Shown one piece after another: positions 9,380 to 17,710 of a stretch of 64,000 nucleotides of DNA. Numbering within the stretch: position 1 is the stretch's first letter; each line of letters starts with the position of its first letter. The stretch lies in the NCBI RefSeq assembly GCF_007489275.1, contig NZ_VLNR01000018.1:28485-92484 (forward strand), written 5' to 3'. The position numbers and the translations under genes were made by a program. The DNA is from Aquimarina algiphila. Lineage in GTDB: Bacteria > Bacteroidota > Bacteroidia > Flavobacteriales > Flavobacteriaceae. The notes under the pieces were generated by a model. The model was given only the letters and a program-made list of their open reading frames with translations, did no database searches and was not told the DNA's origin.

Positions 9380-10198
9380 ATGGATCTTTCTGAAATCAAA
9401 AACATAAAAAATCTAGATGCAAACAATTTTTTTCTTTTGGCTGGACCATGTGCCATCGAAGGAGAAGAAATGGCATTACGCATTGCAGAAAAAGTAGTTG
9501 GTATTACTTCAAAACTTAAAATACCATATGTTTTCAAAGGGTCTTTTAAAAAAGCTAACCGCAGTAGAATTGATAGTTTTACAGGGATAGGTAATGAAAA
9601 AGCCTTAAAAATCTTACGTAAAGTAGGTGAAACATTTGAAGTCCCAACGGTTACTGATATTCATGAAAATGAAGATGCTGCACTTGCAGCAGAATATGTT
9701 GACATTTTACAAATCCCTGCATTTTTAGTACGCCAGACAGATCTTGTAGTAGCTGCCGCTAATACAGGAAAAACGGTTAACTTAAAGAAAGGGCAATTTA
9801 TGAGTCCTGAAGCCATGCAGCATGCAGTAAGAAAGGTTAAAGATAGTGGTAACAATAAAGCTATGATTACAGATCGTGGAACCATGTTTGGTTACCAGGA
9901 TATGATTGTAGATTTTAGAGGAATACCTACTATGAAACAATATGGAACTACTGTTCTTGATGTTACACATTCTCTACAACAACCTAATCAATCCAGTGGC
10001 GTTACGGGAGGAAGACCAGACATGATAGAAACCATAGCTCGTGCCGGAATTGTTACAGGTGTTGACGGTTTATTTATGGAAACTCATTTTGATCCTGCTA
10101 ATGCCAAAAGTGATGGAGCAAATATGCTTCACTTAGATTATTTAGAAAAGCTATTAAGCAATTTGGTTGCTATAAGACAAACGGTAAACAGTTTATAA
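9380..10198 (+). CDS. kdsA: 3-deoxy-8-phosphooctulonate synthase (KDO-8-P synthase)
   Basis: 272 residues. It condenses phosphoenolpyruvate with arabinose-5-phosphate for the lipopolysaccharide inner core, in the cytoplasm. Diagnostic segments are LLAGPCAIE, FKGSFKKANRS, TDIHE, QIPAFLVRQTDL, NLKKGQFMSP and FMETHFDP. The cysteine of GPC (Cys24) occupies the position of the asparagine found in the metal-free E. coli enzyme, so this is predicted to be the metal-dependent class II form. A box resembling TATCTTTA lies about 25 bases upstream of the ATG. Confidence 0.96.
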   Translation: MDLSEIKNIKNLDANNFFLLAGPCAIEGEEMALRIAEKVVGITSKLKIPYVFKGSFKKANRSRIDSFTGIGNEKALKILRKVGETFEVPTVTDIHENEDAALAAEYVDILQIPAFLVRQTDLVVAAANTGKTVNLKKGQFMSPEAMQHAVRKVKDSGNNKAMITDRGTMFGYQDMIVDFRGIPTMKQYGTTVLDVTHSLQQPNQSSGVTGGRPDMIETIARAGIVTGVDGLFMETHFDPANAKSDGANMLHLDYLEKLLSNLVAIRQTVNSL

Positions 10199-10210
10199 GT
10201 AAACTTCATT

Positions 10211-10570
10211 CTATTTGTAGAACTTTTTATCTTTAACGAGATAAGCATTTTGTAAAACTTCAATTAAAACAGTTTCATTGATCTCATCTATGCTTTTATA
10301 GCGCAGTGATTTCATTACTTTACGTCCCGCAGTAGTCATATGCTCAAGATGTACTGTGATATGGCCTGCATTCCAAAACCCTACATCCACATAGCCTTTG
10401 TTAGCATTTAGATAACAAAAGGGTCTATTGCTTATGTAATAAAAAGGGATTTTATATTTATATAATAATTCTACAGATGGAATAGTACTCTCAATCAACA
10501 TCTGAAGGTGTAATAAAATCGTTTTAAAAGGTTCTGACTGATTTAGAATATAGTGTTCTGCCGGTTTCAT
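10211..10570 (-). CDS. DUF1801 (YdhG-like) family protein
   Basis: 119 residues. The pattern of an N-terminal helix (HLQMLIESTIPSVELLYKYKIPFYY) followed by strands (KGYVDVGFWNAGHI) fits the DUF1801 / YdhG fold, a small cytosolic domain of unknown activity. It converges on kdsA with only 12 bases between the stops. A second DUF1801-like gene lies at 63100-63519. Confidence 0.65.
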   Translation of the reverse strand: MKPAEHYILNQSEPFKTILLHLQMLIESTIPSVELLYKYKIPFYYISNRPFCYLNANKGYVDVGFWNAGHITVHLEHMTTAGRKVMKSLRYKSIDEINETVLIEVLQNAYLVKDKKFYK

Positions 10571-10760
10571 ACATCAAACATATTTTAAAGTTTAAATACT
10601 ATATAACTACCATTCATGAATTGTTAAATCCTAAAGCATTGTTAATCTTTAATTTGTCTTTTTCCTAAAAAAAATTAACTTCGACAAGGACTAACAAAAA
10701 AACTTTATCAACCTAACTGTATTTAAACCACCCCAATAATACGATAATCTACAATTATTT

Positions 10761-13700
10761 ATGGAAAATCTTTACGAAAAAACCTCTGCCGAGGTTCCAG
10801 AAAATTTAACAAAACCCACCTCTTCTTTTAGAAGACATGTTTGGCTTGCTATGGGAGGGTTAATACTATTTGTTGCAGCTTATACTACTTTAACATGGTG
10901 GTTTGGGCATACGGCGTACCGATTATTTTCTGATTCATTTTCTGGAGGCAAAGATGCATTTATGGATTTTGTAATTGCATTACCAAATCTATTCCTTTTT
11001 ATTTTCATGATCAAAGCATTATTCTTTATAAAAAGAGGTGGTGACCCAAATCAAAAAGAAATTACTGAAAAAGAAGAACCTACATTATTTAGTTATTTAT
11101 ATCAACTTGCAGATGATGCAGGCGCTCCACGCCCTCATAAAGTGTTTTTATCCAGCCGAGTAAATGCCAGTGTATCTTATGACCTATCGGTGCTTAATTT
11201 TTTCTTTCCATCAAAGAAAAATTTAGAAATTGGTATCGGCCTTATTAATGTACTTAACTTGGGTGAATTTAAAGCCGTACTTGCTCATGAATTTGGTCAT
11301 TTTGCACAACGATCTATGTTGGTTGGTAGATGGGTATATATGTCCCATCAGATCGCAGCTCATATTATCGGAAAGCGAGATGCTCTTGATAAATTCCTTC
11401 AAACCATCTCATATCTAGATCTAAGAATAGCATGGATAGGATGGATTCTATCTCTAATCGTTTGGTCAATTAGAGCTCTTGTAGAAATATGCTTTAAAAT
11501 AGTAGTTATTGCGCACAGAGCACTTTCTAGAGAAATGGAATTTCATGCAGATCTTATTGCTGTATCCTTAACAGGAAGTGATGCTCTTATACATGCATTA
11601 CATAGGTTACAAGCTGCAGATGATGCCTATGACAAATCATTAAACATGGTTAATCACGCTCTTAATAAAGAAAAAGCAGTAGTCGATATGTTTGCTCTAC
11701 AAACTAATGCTATCGAGCGAATGGCTTATATTCTTAACGAAAAAGAATATGGCGTTTCACCTATTATCCCAAAAGAATCTCCTGAAAAAAATAGAATTTT
11801 TACCTCAAAATTGGCAAACCCACCAAAAATGTGGGCAACCCATCCGGCCGACCATGATAGAGAAAACAATGCAAAAAAAATATATGTAAGTGCTCCTATT
11901 GATAATCGACCAGCCTGGGTTCTATTTAAAAACCCTGAAGAGATAAAAAGAAGTATTACTGCAGCATTAGTTGAAACCGCAAAAATAAAAACCACTCCCC
12001 TTTCTACCGAGGAAAGTATTGCAGAACAAAATAAAATATTTGATAAAGTATACTATGATCCAAAATATAGAGGTGTTTATCTAGATCGTGATTTTTTTAG
12101 AACGTATGAAAATGCTTCCGAAATTTATTTAAAAGACACTTCTTTTGCTGACTTAAAAAAAGAAATCACATCCCTATATCCAGAATCACTAAATGAAGAT
12201 TTAGAAATTCTTAAAACTATAAATGAAGAACATGTATTACTTACAGCCTTAAAAGAAAAAATACTTACGGCACCGGGAGGAGTAATTATGTATCGAGGAG
12301 AACAAATCTCAAGAAAAGATCTTCCTGCGGTAATTAAAAATGTAGATAAAGAGTTAGTCGAAGCTCAAAATAAAGTTCGATCTCATGATCAATTAAGTCG
12401 TTCTGTTTCTCTAGCCTCGGCTAAACAAATTGGCAATGGGTGGGAAAAGTATTTAAACAATTTATCTTGTATTCTACATTATGCAGAACATAGTCGCGCA
12501 AATATAGAAGATGCCGAAAATGTACTGTATAACGTACTTAATGTAGTCATGGCAGATGGAAAGGTTACCTCTTCAGAACTAGACAGATTACTTAGAGTAG
12601 CTAATGATCTTCACGGAGTTTTACAAAAAGTATATGTAAATGGTGAAAGTATACAACTTACCAAAGAACTTCTCGATCAACTAGACACCAAAAGCTGGCA
12701 AGAATATACAGGTAAATTTGATTTGGTATATGCCAATCGAGACAATATTAATAAATGGATGGAAGTTATTGAGAGTTGGACTAATACAATTAAATCTGCC
12801 CTATCAAAACTTCGTTCTATTGCACTCGAAAGCCTTCTTAAAAGCGAAGAATATGTAAACAATCTGGTTCTTAATGAACAAGTTTCAGAGCAACCAGCTC
12901 CCATGCCATCATCTTTACCAGAAAAATATAATTTACTTATCCCTGGTTCAGAAAGACCTATTCAGAAAAAACTTGGATGGTGGGATCGTTTCCAAACCTC
13001 GGACGGAGTACTACCTTCTATAGCAAAATTAGCTGTTGCTGCTGCTATTATAAGTATTACTGTTTTTGCCGGAAGTTATGTCGGCACTTCCTCCCTTGCT
13101 ATTTACAATGGGCTCGGAAAACAAGTTATTGTTCAAATTGATGGAAAAGAACTCGAATTAGATCCTTATACTTCAAAGAAAATAGCCTTAAGTACTACTG
13201 ATGGAATTTCTGTAAGAACAATTTCTGCTGATGATCAAACAGAAATTGAATCTTTTACTCCAGAAACAGAATCTACTTCTGAGATGTATATTTATAATAT
13301 TGGAAATGCTGCCGCCTTATTAAAATGGACTATTTTCTATGGAGGCACACCTTACAATAACGATAAATATCTTGGAGCAGCACGTTGGAGTACTACTAAT
13401 GCAGATTATGTCATGGAAGAGCCTCCTTCTTCTATGTCAACAAGTGGATCATCTACCACCAGAGATGTTCTGGACGCTTATGCCAATATTGCTCCGGGAA
13501 ATTTATTAAGTATGGTAGAGTCTAAAGAAGATATGACAGCAATGGTCCTTTCTCATGCCAAATGGGATAGTCGTGAGTCTCCACATATTATGACTTGGTT
13601 AAGTGTTGCACAAAATTTTGAAGGTTTTAACGACATTCTTAAAGATCGATTAGGTAAAACCCCGGATGATCCACTTTTTCTAAGAATGCAACAAGAAAGT

Positions 13701-14579
13701 GCTGCAGGAGATGCTAAATCCAAAGTATGTGAAGAACATAGTAAACTAGCAGCTTCTCATCCGGACAACGGAAATTATTTTTACCTCAAAACGCGTTGTA
13801 TGGGGGATGGGCCAGCACAAGACAACGCCTTTAAACAAGGAAATAAGAAATGGCCCGATAACCCATGGCTAGCTTTTGCTGCTGGATATACATACGCCAA
13901 CTCTCAAAACTGGAGAAATGCAGAAAAATGCATGAAAACGGCTATAAAAAACGAACCTGCATTGAGTTATTATATAAGTATTGATTTAAAAAGAATTCAA
14001 AATGTACTTGGGAAAAATGACAAAGGAGCATTTAGATCAGATATCAAAATAGAGTATTTGGATTATATAGAAAATCTGGAGAAAAATGAATTTAAAATTA
14101 AAGATTCTCCAGATTATGCGTATACTTTATTAAATAAAGGAGATATTAAAGCGGCTATTGAACAAGTAAAAAATGACGACTTACAATATGTTATCCTAAG
14201 ACAAGCCGCTGTTTCTGATGGAGCAGAACCAAAAGTTATAGAATCTGCATTATCATTAAGTCTTCAAAAAGGAATAAATGATTATACGATTTGGTCTGCA
14301 ATTGGTCTTGCTGTTAGAGAAGGACAAAACCTTCAGCCCTATAAAACTAAAATTAAAGAACTCTATCCCGAAAGAGAAACCATAATATTTGATTTTGTTG
14401 ACTTAGTTAAAAACAATAACATGGCAGCTGCAGAGGCAATAATAAAAGACATGAGACCCCTAGAAATAGGATCTTTTTATTCTTTAGGTACTATCATTTT
14501 AAGAGATAAAGCTCCAAAACGATGGAGAGCTAATGCAAAAGGACTCTTATTTTTAAATGAACGACCATATTTCGAGTAA
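10761..14579 (+). CDS. M48-family membrane metalloprotease fused to TerB-like and repeat domains
   Basis: 1272 residues, far longer than typical M48 proteases of about 300-500. Two transmembrane helices lie near residues 30-50 and 75-95. The zinc site is H176-E-F-G-H180 within VLAHEFGHFAQRS, with the third ligand expected at E260 in EFHAD. A helical stretch near 590-620 (NVVMADGKVTSSELDRLL) resembles TerB/tellurite-resistance domains. Another membrane helix lies near 755-775 (AKLAVAAAIISITVFAG), followed by a beta-rich segment and a C-terminal TPR-like helical region. It probably acts in membrane-protein quality control, with the C-terminal half binding partners; that is inference. It stands alone and is followed by a strong terminator. 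Confidence 0.8.
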   Translation: MENLYEKTSAEVPENLTKPTSSFRRHVWLAMGGLILFVAAYTTLTWWFGHTAYRLFSDSFSGGKDAFMDFVIALPNLFLFIFMIKALFFIKRGGDPNQKEITEKEEPTLFSYLYQLADDAGAPRPHKVFLSSRVNASVSYDLSVLNFFFPSKKNLEIGIGLINVLNLGEFKAVLAHEFGHFAQRSMLVGRWVYMSHQIAAHIIGKRDALDKFLQTISYLDLRIAWIGWILSLIVWSIRALVEICFKIVVIAHRALSREMEFHADLIAVSLTGSDALIHALHRLQAADDAYDKSLNMVNHALNKEKAVVDMFALQTNAIERMAYILNEKEYGVSPIIPKESPEKNRIFTSKLANPPKMWATHPADHDRENNAKKIYVSAPIDNRPAWVLFKNPEEIKRSITAALVETAKIKTTPLSTEESIAEQNKIFDKVYYDPKYRGVYLDRDFFRTYENASEIYLKDTSFADLKKEITSLYPESLNEDLEILKTINEEHVLLTALKEKILTAPGGVIMYRGEQISRKDLPAVIKNVDKELVEAQNKVRSHDQLSRSVSLASAKQIGNGWEKYLNNLSCILHYAEHSRANIEDAENVLYNVLNVVMADGKVTSSELDRLLRVANDLHGVLQKVYVNGESIQLTKELLDQLDTKSWQEYTGKFDLVYANRDNINKWMEVIESWTNTIKSALSKLRSIALESLLKSEEYVNNLVLNEQVSEQPAPMPSSLPEKYNLLIPGSERPIQKKLGWWDRFQTSDGVLPSIAKLAVAAAIISITVFAGSYVGTSSLAIYNGLGKQVIVQIDGKELELDPYTSKKIALSTTDGISVRTISADDQTEIESFTPETESTSEMYIYNIGNAAALLKWTIFYGGTPYNNDKYLGAARWSTTNADYVMEEPPSSMSTSGSSTTRDVLDAYANIAPGNLLSMVESKEDMTAMVLSHAKWDSRESPHIMTWLSVAQNFEGFNDILKDRLGKTPDDPLFLRMQQESAAGDAKSKVCEEHSKLAASHPDNGNYFYLKTRCMGDGPAQDNAFKQGNKKWPDNPWLAFAAGYTYANSQNWRNAEKCMKTAIKNEPALSYYISIDLKRIQNVLGKNDKGAFRSDIKIEYLDYIENLEKNEFKIKDSPDYAYTLLNKGDIKAAIEQVKNDDLQYVILRQAAVSDGAEPKVIESALSLSLQKGINDYTIWSAIGLAVREGQNLQPYKTKIKELYPERETIIFDFVDLVKNNNMAAAEAIIKDMRPLEIGSFYSLGTIILRDKAPKRWRANAKGLLFLNERPYFE

Positions 14580-14659
14580 ATTCAAAAGAAATATAATCTT
14601 GTCATAAAACCACAACAAGATCCAATTTTATACTAAGACATACTCTAACATATTACTGA

Positions 14660-14689
14660 AAGAACCCAATTAGATTGGGTTCTTTTTTT
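14660..14689 (+). terminator. Intrinsic terminator after the M48 gene
   Basis: Eleven-base-pair stem AAGAACCCAAT / ATTGGGTTCTT with loop TAG, followed by a run of T. Confidence 0.9.
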
Positions 14690-14813
14690 ACATCCCTCAA
14701 TCGCTATTTTCATTCAGTATTATGAAATCATTTAAAAGCTATTCTTACAAATGCAAGAACATCCTGAATAACTTAATTCATACTAAAACTTGCATAATTC
14801 AATATTTTAAATT

Positions 14814-14832
14814 TACTTTGTATTTCAAAGTA
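14814..14832 (+). promoter_or_regulatory. Inverted-repeat operator overlapping a promoter
   Basis: Perfect inverted repeat TACTTTG-TATTT-CAAAGTA. Its left arm is also the -7 box (TTACTTTG), so a bound protein would block the promoter. The gene's ATG is 8 bases downstream. An almost identical element precedes the Coq4-like gene at 15877-15893. Confidence 0.6.
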
Positions 14833-14840
14833 CTTTTAAT

Positions 14841-15455
14841 ATGAGCACAGAAGACTACTTAAAAGACATTACAGAGATTAAAGACATGATGAACAAATCA
14901 TCTCGTTTTTTCTCTCTTAGCGGTTTATCAGGGATAATGGCAGGAATCTACGCACTTATTGGCGCTGCAGTAGCTTTTTATTTGGACAGCATCATTGGTA
15001 GAGGATATCTGATTTTAAACAGTAAACTTTTTTATTATATCCTGATTGATTTAGTTATCATAGCATTACTTAGTATTCTAACTGCTATTATTTTAAGCGT
15101 TAGAAAAGCTAAAAAAAATAATGAAACCTTATGGAATAGTGCTTCCAAAAGATTGCTTACTGCATTTCTGATCCCGTTAATTACAGGCGGAATATACATT
15201 ATCATAAAAATTTCTAGTCACCATTATGGACTTACCGGTTCACTAATGCTAATTTTCTATGGTCTTGCTCTTGTCAACGCATCAAAGTACACAATTGGGA
15301 ATGTAAAATATTTGGGATATATAGAAATTGTATTAGGTTTGATCTGTGCAATATATCCAGGATATGGTTTTTGGTTTTGGGTACTTGGTTTTGGAGTTAT
15401 GCATATTATATACGGAAGTTTGATATATTTTAATGAAAATTCAAAATCTTCATGA
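14841..15455 (+). CDS. Multi-spanning inner-membrane protein, unknown function
   Basis: 204 residues. A short cytosolic N-terminus (MSTEDYLKDITEIKDMMNKS) is followed by about six hydrophobic segments, for example SGIMAGIYALIGAAVAFYL, IDLVIIALLSILTAIIL and YGFWFWVLGFGVMHIIYGSL. No domain was recognised. It precedes a winged-helix regulator, and its promoter carries the same palindrome as the next transcription unit, so it is probably controlled together with that cluster. Confidence 0.75.
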   Translation: MSTEDYLKDITEIKDMMNKSSRFFSLSGLSGIMAGIYALIGAAVAFYLDSIIGRGYLILNSKLFYYILIDLVIIALLSILTAIILSVRKAKKNNETLWNSASKRLLTAFLIPLITGGIYIIIKISSHHYGLTGSLMLIFYGLALVNASKYTIGNVKYLGYIEIVLGLICAIYPGYGFWFWVLGFGVMHIIYGSLIYFNENSKSS

Positions 15456-15562
15456 CAGAAAATTAAATGGGTGTATTTGAATTAACTCTGATGTTATTAA
15501 ATTATATATTAAACTAGCCAGAATGTAATCTGAAAAGATTCTTGCCTTTGTAAGAATGAAAA

Positions 15563-15856
15563 ATGGGAAGTATAATTAACAATATAAACAAAGCTTTTGA
15601 TCATCGAATTCGATTAGGGATTATGTCGGTTTTAATGGTGAATGAATATGCTGATTTCAAAATGCTGAAAGAACTTCTCGGTGCTACTGATGGTAATTTA
15701 GCGAGTCATACTAAAGCTTTGGAAAAAGAAGACTATATAAAAGTGGAGAAATCCTTTATTGGAAGAAAACCTAACACAAGATACAATGCAACAAAGAAAG
15801 GTCGTGAAGCTTTTAAAAAACATGTAGAAGCTATTGAAAAGTTATTAAAGCAATAG
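15563..15856 (+). CDS. Winged-helix transcriptional regulator (MarR/ArsR-like, HTH_34 type)
   Basis: 97 residues, a single winged-helix domain: helices around FDHRIRLGIMSVLMVNEYADFKMLKELLGATDGNLASHTKALEKEDYI and a wing with KSFIGRKPNTRY. This size and pattern match small one-domain regulators often found beside creD-type genes in Bacteroidota. It is the likely ligand of the ACTTTG-n5-CAAAGT palindromes at 14814 and 15877; that is inferred from proximity. No effector domain or sensory cysteine motif is visible. Confidence 0.85.
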   Translation: MGSIINNINKAFDHRIRLGIMSVLMVNEYADFKMLKELLGATDGNLASHTKALEKEDYIKVEKSFIGRKPNTRYNATKKGREAFKKHVEAIEKLLKQ

Positions 15857-15876
15857 CTATATTTTTTTATCAATTA

Positions 15877-15893
15877 ACTTTGAATTTCAAAGT
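15877..15893 (+). promoter_or_regulatory. Second copy of the inverted-repeat operator
   Basis: ACTTTG-AATTT-CAAAGT, overlapping a perfect -7 box TAACTTTG (15875-15882). The ATG of the Coq4-like gene is at 15910. The shared arms and placement with the element at 14814-14832 indicate common control. Confidence 0.65.
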
Positions 15894-15909
15894 ACTTTAA
15901 AATATTATA

Positions 15910-16371
15910 ATGAGAGCATTTATTTTAGAAACAATATACGAGTGGAGTAAAAAACCGTATCAAAAATGGTTTAAAAACCAACCTTCATGGGATATTCCTA
16001 TAAAAGCTTTAATCCAATATCCTAAAGAAAGCCTGGGGTTTCATCTGGGTTGTTTTATGCTGCAACATGATTTTAGTCCACAACCAAAATTAGAGAATCA
16101 TGATGTTTTTCATGTATTAACCAATACAGGAGTGTCTGTCCCAGAAGAGATTTCAATGCAATATTATCTTTTAGGAAATGGGAAAAGGAGCATATATCTT
16201 ATTTCTGTAATTTTTCTTGGTACTCTACTCTATCCAGATAAATTCCAATTGTTTAGTAAAGCATATAAAAAAGGGAAAGTTGCATATACTTTTTACCAAC
16301 TTGATTATAAAAAACTTTTACATCAACCTATACAAAACTTACAAACCACGTTTTTAATATCGAAAGTATGA
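15910..16371 (+). CDS. Coq4-family protein
   Basis: 153 residues. The segment ENHDVFHVLTNTGVSVPEEISMQYYLLGNG contains the H-D-x-x-H metal-binding pattern and following residues typical of Coq4-like proteins, known from ubiquinone biosynthesis complexes. Flavobacteria use menaquinone, so a ubiquinone role is doubtful and a lipid- or quinone-binding role is only an inference. It is the first gene of a run that continues through creD; the next start overlaps its stop (ATGA at 16368). Confidence 0.65.
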   Translation: MRAFILETIYEWSKKPYQKWFKNQPSWDIPIKALIQYPKESLGFHLGCFMLQHDFSPQPKLENHDVFHVLTNTGVSVPEEISMQYYLLGNGKRSIYLISVIFLGTLLYPDKFQLFSKAYKKGKVAYTFYQLDYKKLLHQPIQNLQTTFLISKV

Positions 16372-16670
16372 AAATAGCACAGCGTATTAATAAAATTGCA
16401 ATCATCATAGCTATTACAAGCTTTATTTTAGGAACCATACTCTTATTATACTATAGTATCACTCAACATCGTGAAACCATAGAAATAGGCATGCTCTATG
16501 TTCAGATCACATTTGTCATAAACGCAATAGTACTCATCACACTTATTTTAAATGCTATAATCAACTACAAACGCTATAAAGAAAACCTAATAACAATATT
16601 ATTAATCTCTTTAAACATTCCGATTGTATATGTATATATAATGATTGCAGAGGTTATCTATTTTGGCTAA
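16368..16670 (+). CDS. Small membrane protein, first of a tandem paralogous pair
   Basis: 100 residues with three or four hydrophobic segments (IAIIIAITSFILGTILLLYY, VQITFVINAIVLITLILNAI, LITILLISLNIPIVYVYIMI). It aligns along its length with the next protein: both have a short basic N-terminus, the TSF-LGTILLL motif, N-A-x-I-N-Y and ENL-TILL. It overlaps the Coq4-like gene by four bases, which suggests translational coupling. Function unknown. Confidence 0.75.
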   Translation: MKIAQRINKIAIIIAITSFILGTILLLYYSITQHRETIEIGMLYVQITFVINAIVLITLILNAIINYKRYKENLITILLISLNIPIVYVYIMIAEVIYFG

Positions 16671-16722
16671 CAATCACATCAACATATTCAAAATTTATAA
16701 ATCACATTTTAATATCAGTACT

Positions 16723-17040
16723 ATGAGAATTATACAACCTATTAATAAAAAAGCATTGGCAATAGCAACGATAAGTTTTCTTTTAGGGACTATCTTATTA
16801 CTATTCTACCTGATTTCACAATCCAGCATAGTTGCAGACATAGGATTCTTCTATGTTATCATAGCAACCATCTTAAACAGCATCACTTTTATAGGGCTAA
16901 TTACCAATGCTATGATTAATTATCAATATTATAGAGAGAACCTGACCACAATCCTTTTAGTCATTCTCAATATCCCAGTCACGTTGGGATATATCACTAT
17001 TGCTATCAATAATCCTTTACAAAACTTTTTTGCATCATGA
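16723..17040 (+). CDS. Small membrane protein, second of the tandem paralogous pair
   Basis: 105 residues, starting at MRIIQPINKK. An upstream in-frame ATG at 16645 lies inside the previous gene and adds a non-hydrophobic, non-homologous segment, so I chose 16723, which aligns with the paralogue's N-terminus. Three or four membrane segments. Its stop overlaps the next start (ATGA at 17037). The pair arose by local duplication. Function unknown. Confidence 0.7.
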   Translation: MRIIQPINKKALAIATISFLLGTILLLFYLISQSSIVADIGFFYVIIATILNSITFIGLITNAMINYQYYRENLTTILLVILNIPVTLGYITIAINNPLQNFFAS

Positions 17041-17684
17041 ATACTATTTATAAAGAACTACCTTTTATTAAAGGTTTTATAACTGCAGTAACCTTCAGCT
17101 TTGTACTCTTACTTACCAGAATTATAAAAACCGATTCTTCGTTCTATCTTTTCCTGGTTTGGAATCTCTTTTTGGCTTGTATCCCTTATGGTATCACAAT
17201 CCTCATTAGTTTAGGCAAAACAAACCGTTTTGTGTTCTGGTTAGGTTTTATAATCTGGTTACTCTTTTTGCCTAATTCACCATATATACTTACCGATCTA
17301 CAGCACATTAGATTAAGCACTTTGCAATCAGTATGGTTCGATGTTTTATTGATACTTTCTTTTGCCATTAACGGGTTAATTATTGGTTTCGCTTCATTAT
17401 GGATGATGCAGACATTACTTAGGGAAAAGTTTTCAAAAACAACTACCAATATTATTACCTATTTGATTTTACTGCTTTGCGGTTTCGGAATTTACCTGGG
17501 AAGAGTTTTAAGATGGAATAGCTGGGATGTATTACAGGATCCTACCGGAATTTTATCTGATGTTTTAAAACGAATTATATTCCCATCTCAACATATTAAT
17601 ACCTGGGCATTTACAATTGGTTTTGGCGGTTTTTTAATCATCACATATCGATGTATACAATACTATCAAGAAAAAAATAATTAA
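17037..17684 (+). CDS. DUF1361 membrane protein
   Basis: 215 residues with about six transmembrane helices and the family hallmark FLPNSPYILTDLQHI, followed by W-DVLLILSFAINGL and GRVLRWNSWDV. DUF1361 is a bacterial integral-membrane family of unknown activity. It is coupled to the preceding gene by a four-base overlap and is followed 26 bases later by creD, so it belongs to the same operon. Confidence 0.85.
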   Translation: MNTIYKELPFIKGFITAVTFSFVLLLTRIIKTDSSFYLFLVWNLFLACIPYGITILISLGKTNRFVFWLGFIIWLLFLPNSPYILTDLQHIRLSTLQSVWFDVLLILSFAINGLIIGFASLWMMQTLLREKFSKTTTNIITYLILLLCGFGIYLGRVLRWNSWDVLQDPTGILSDVLKRIIFPSQHINTWAFTIGFGGFLIITYRCIQYYQEKNN

Positions 17685-17710
17685 AAACAAACACTATAAA
17701 TTTTATACTT

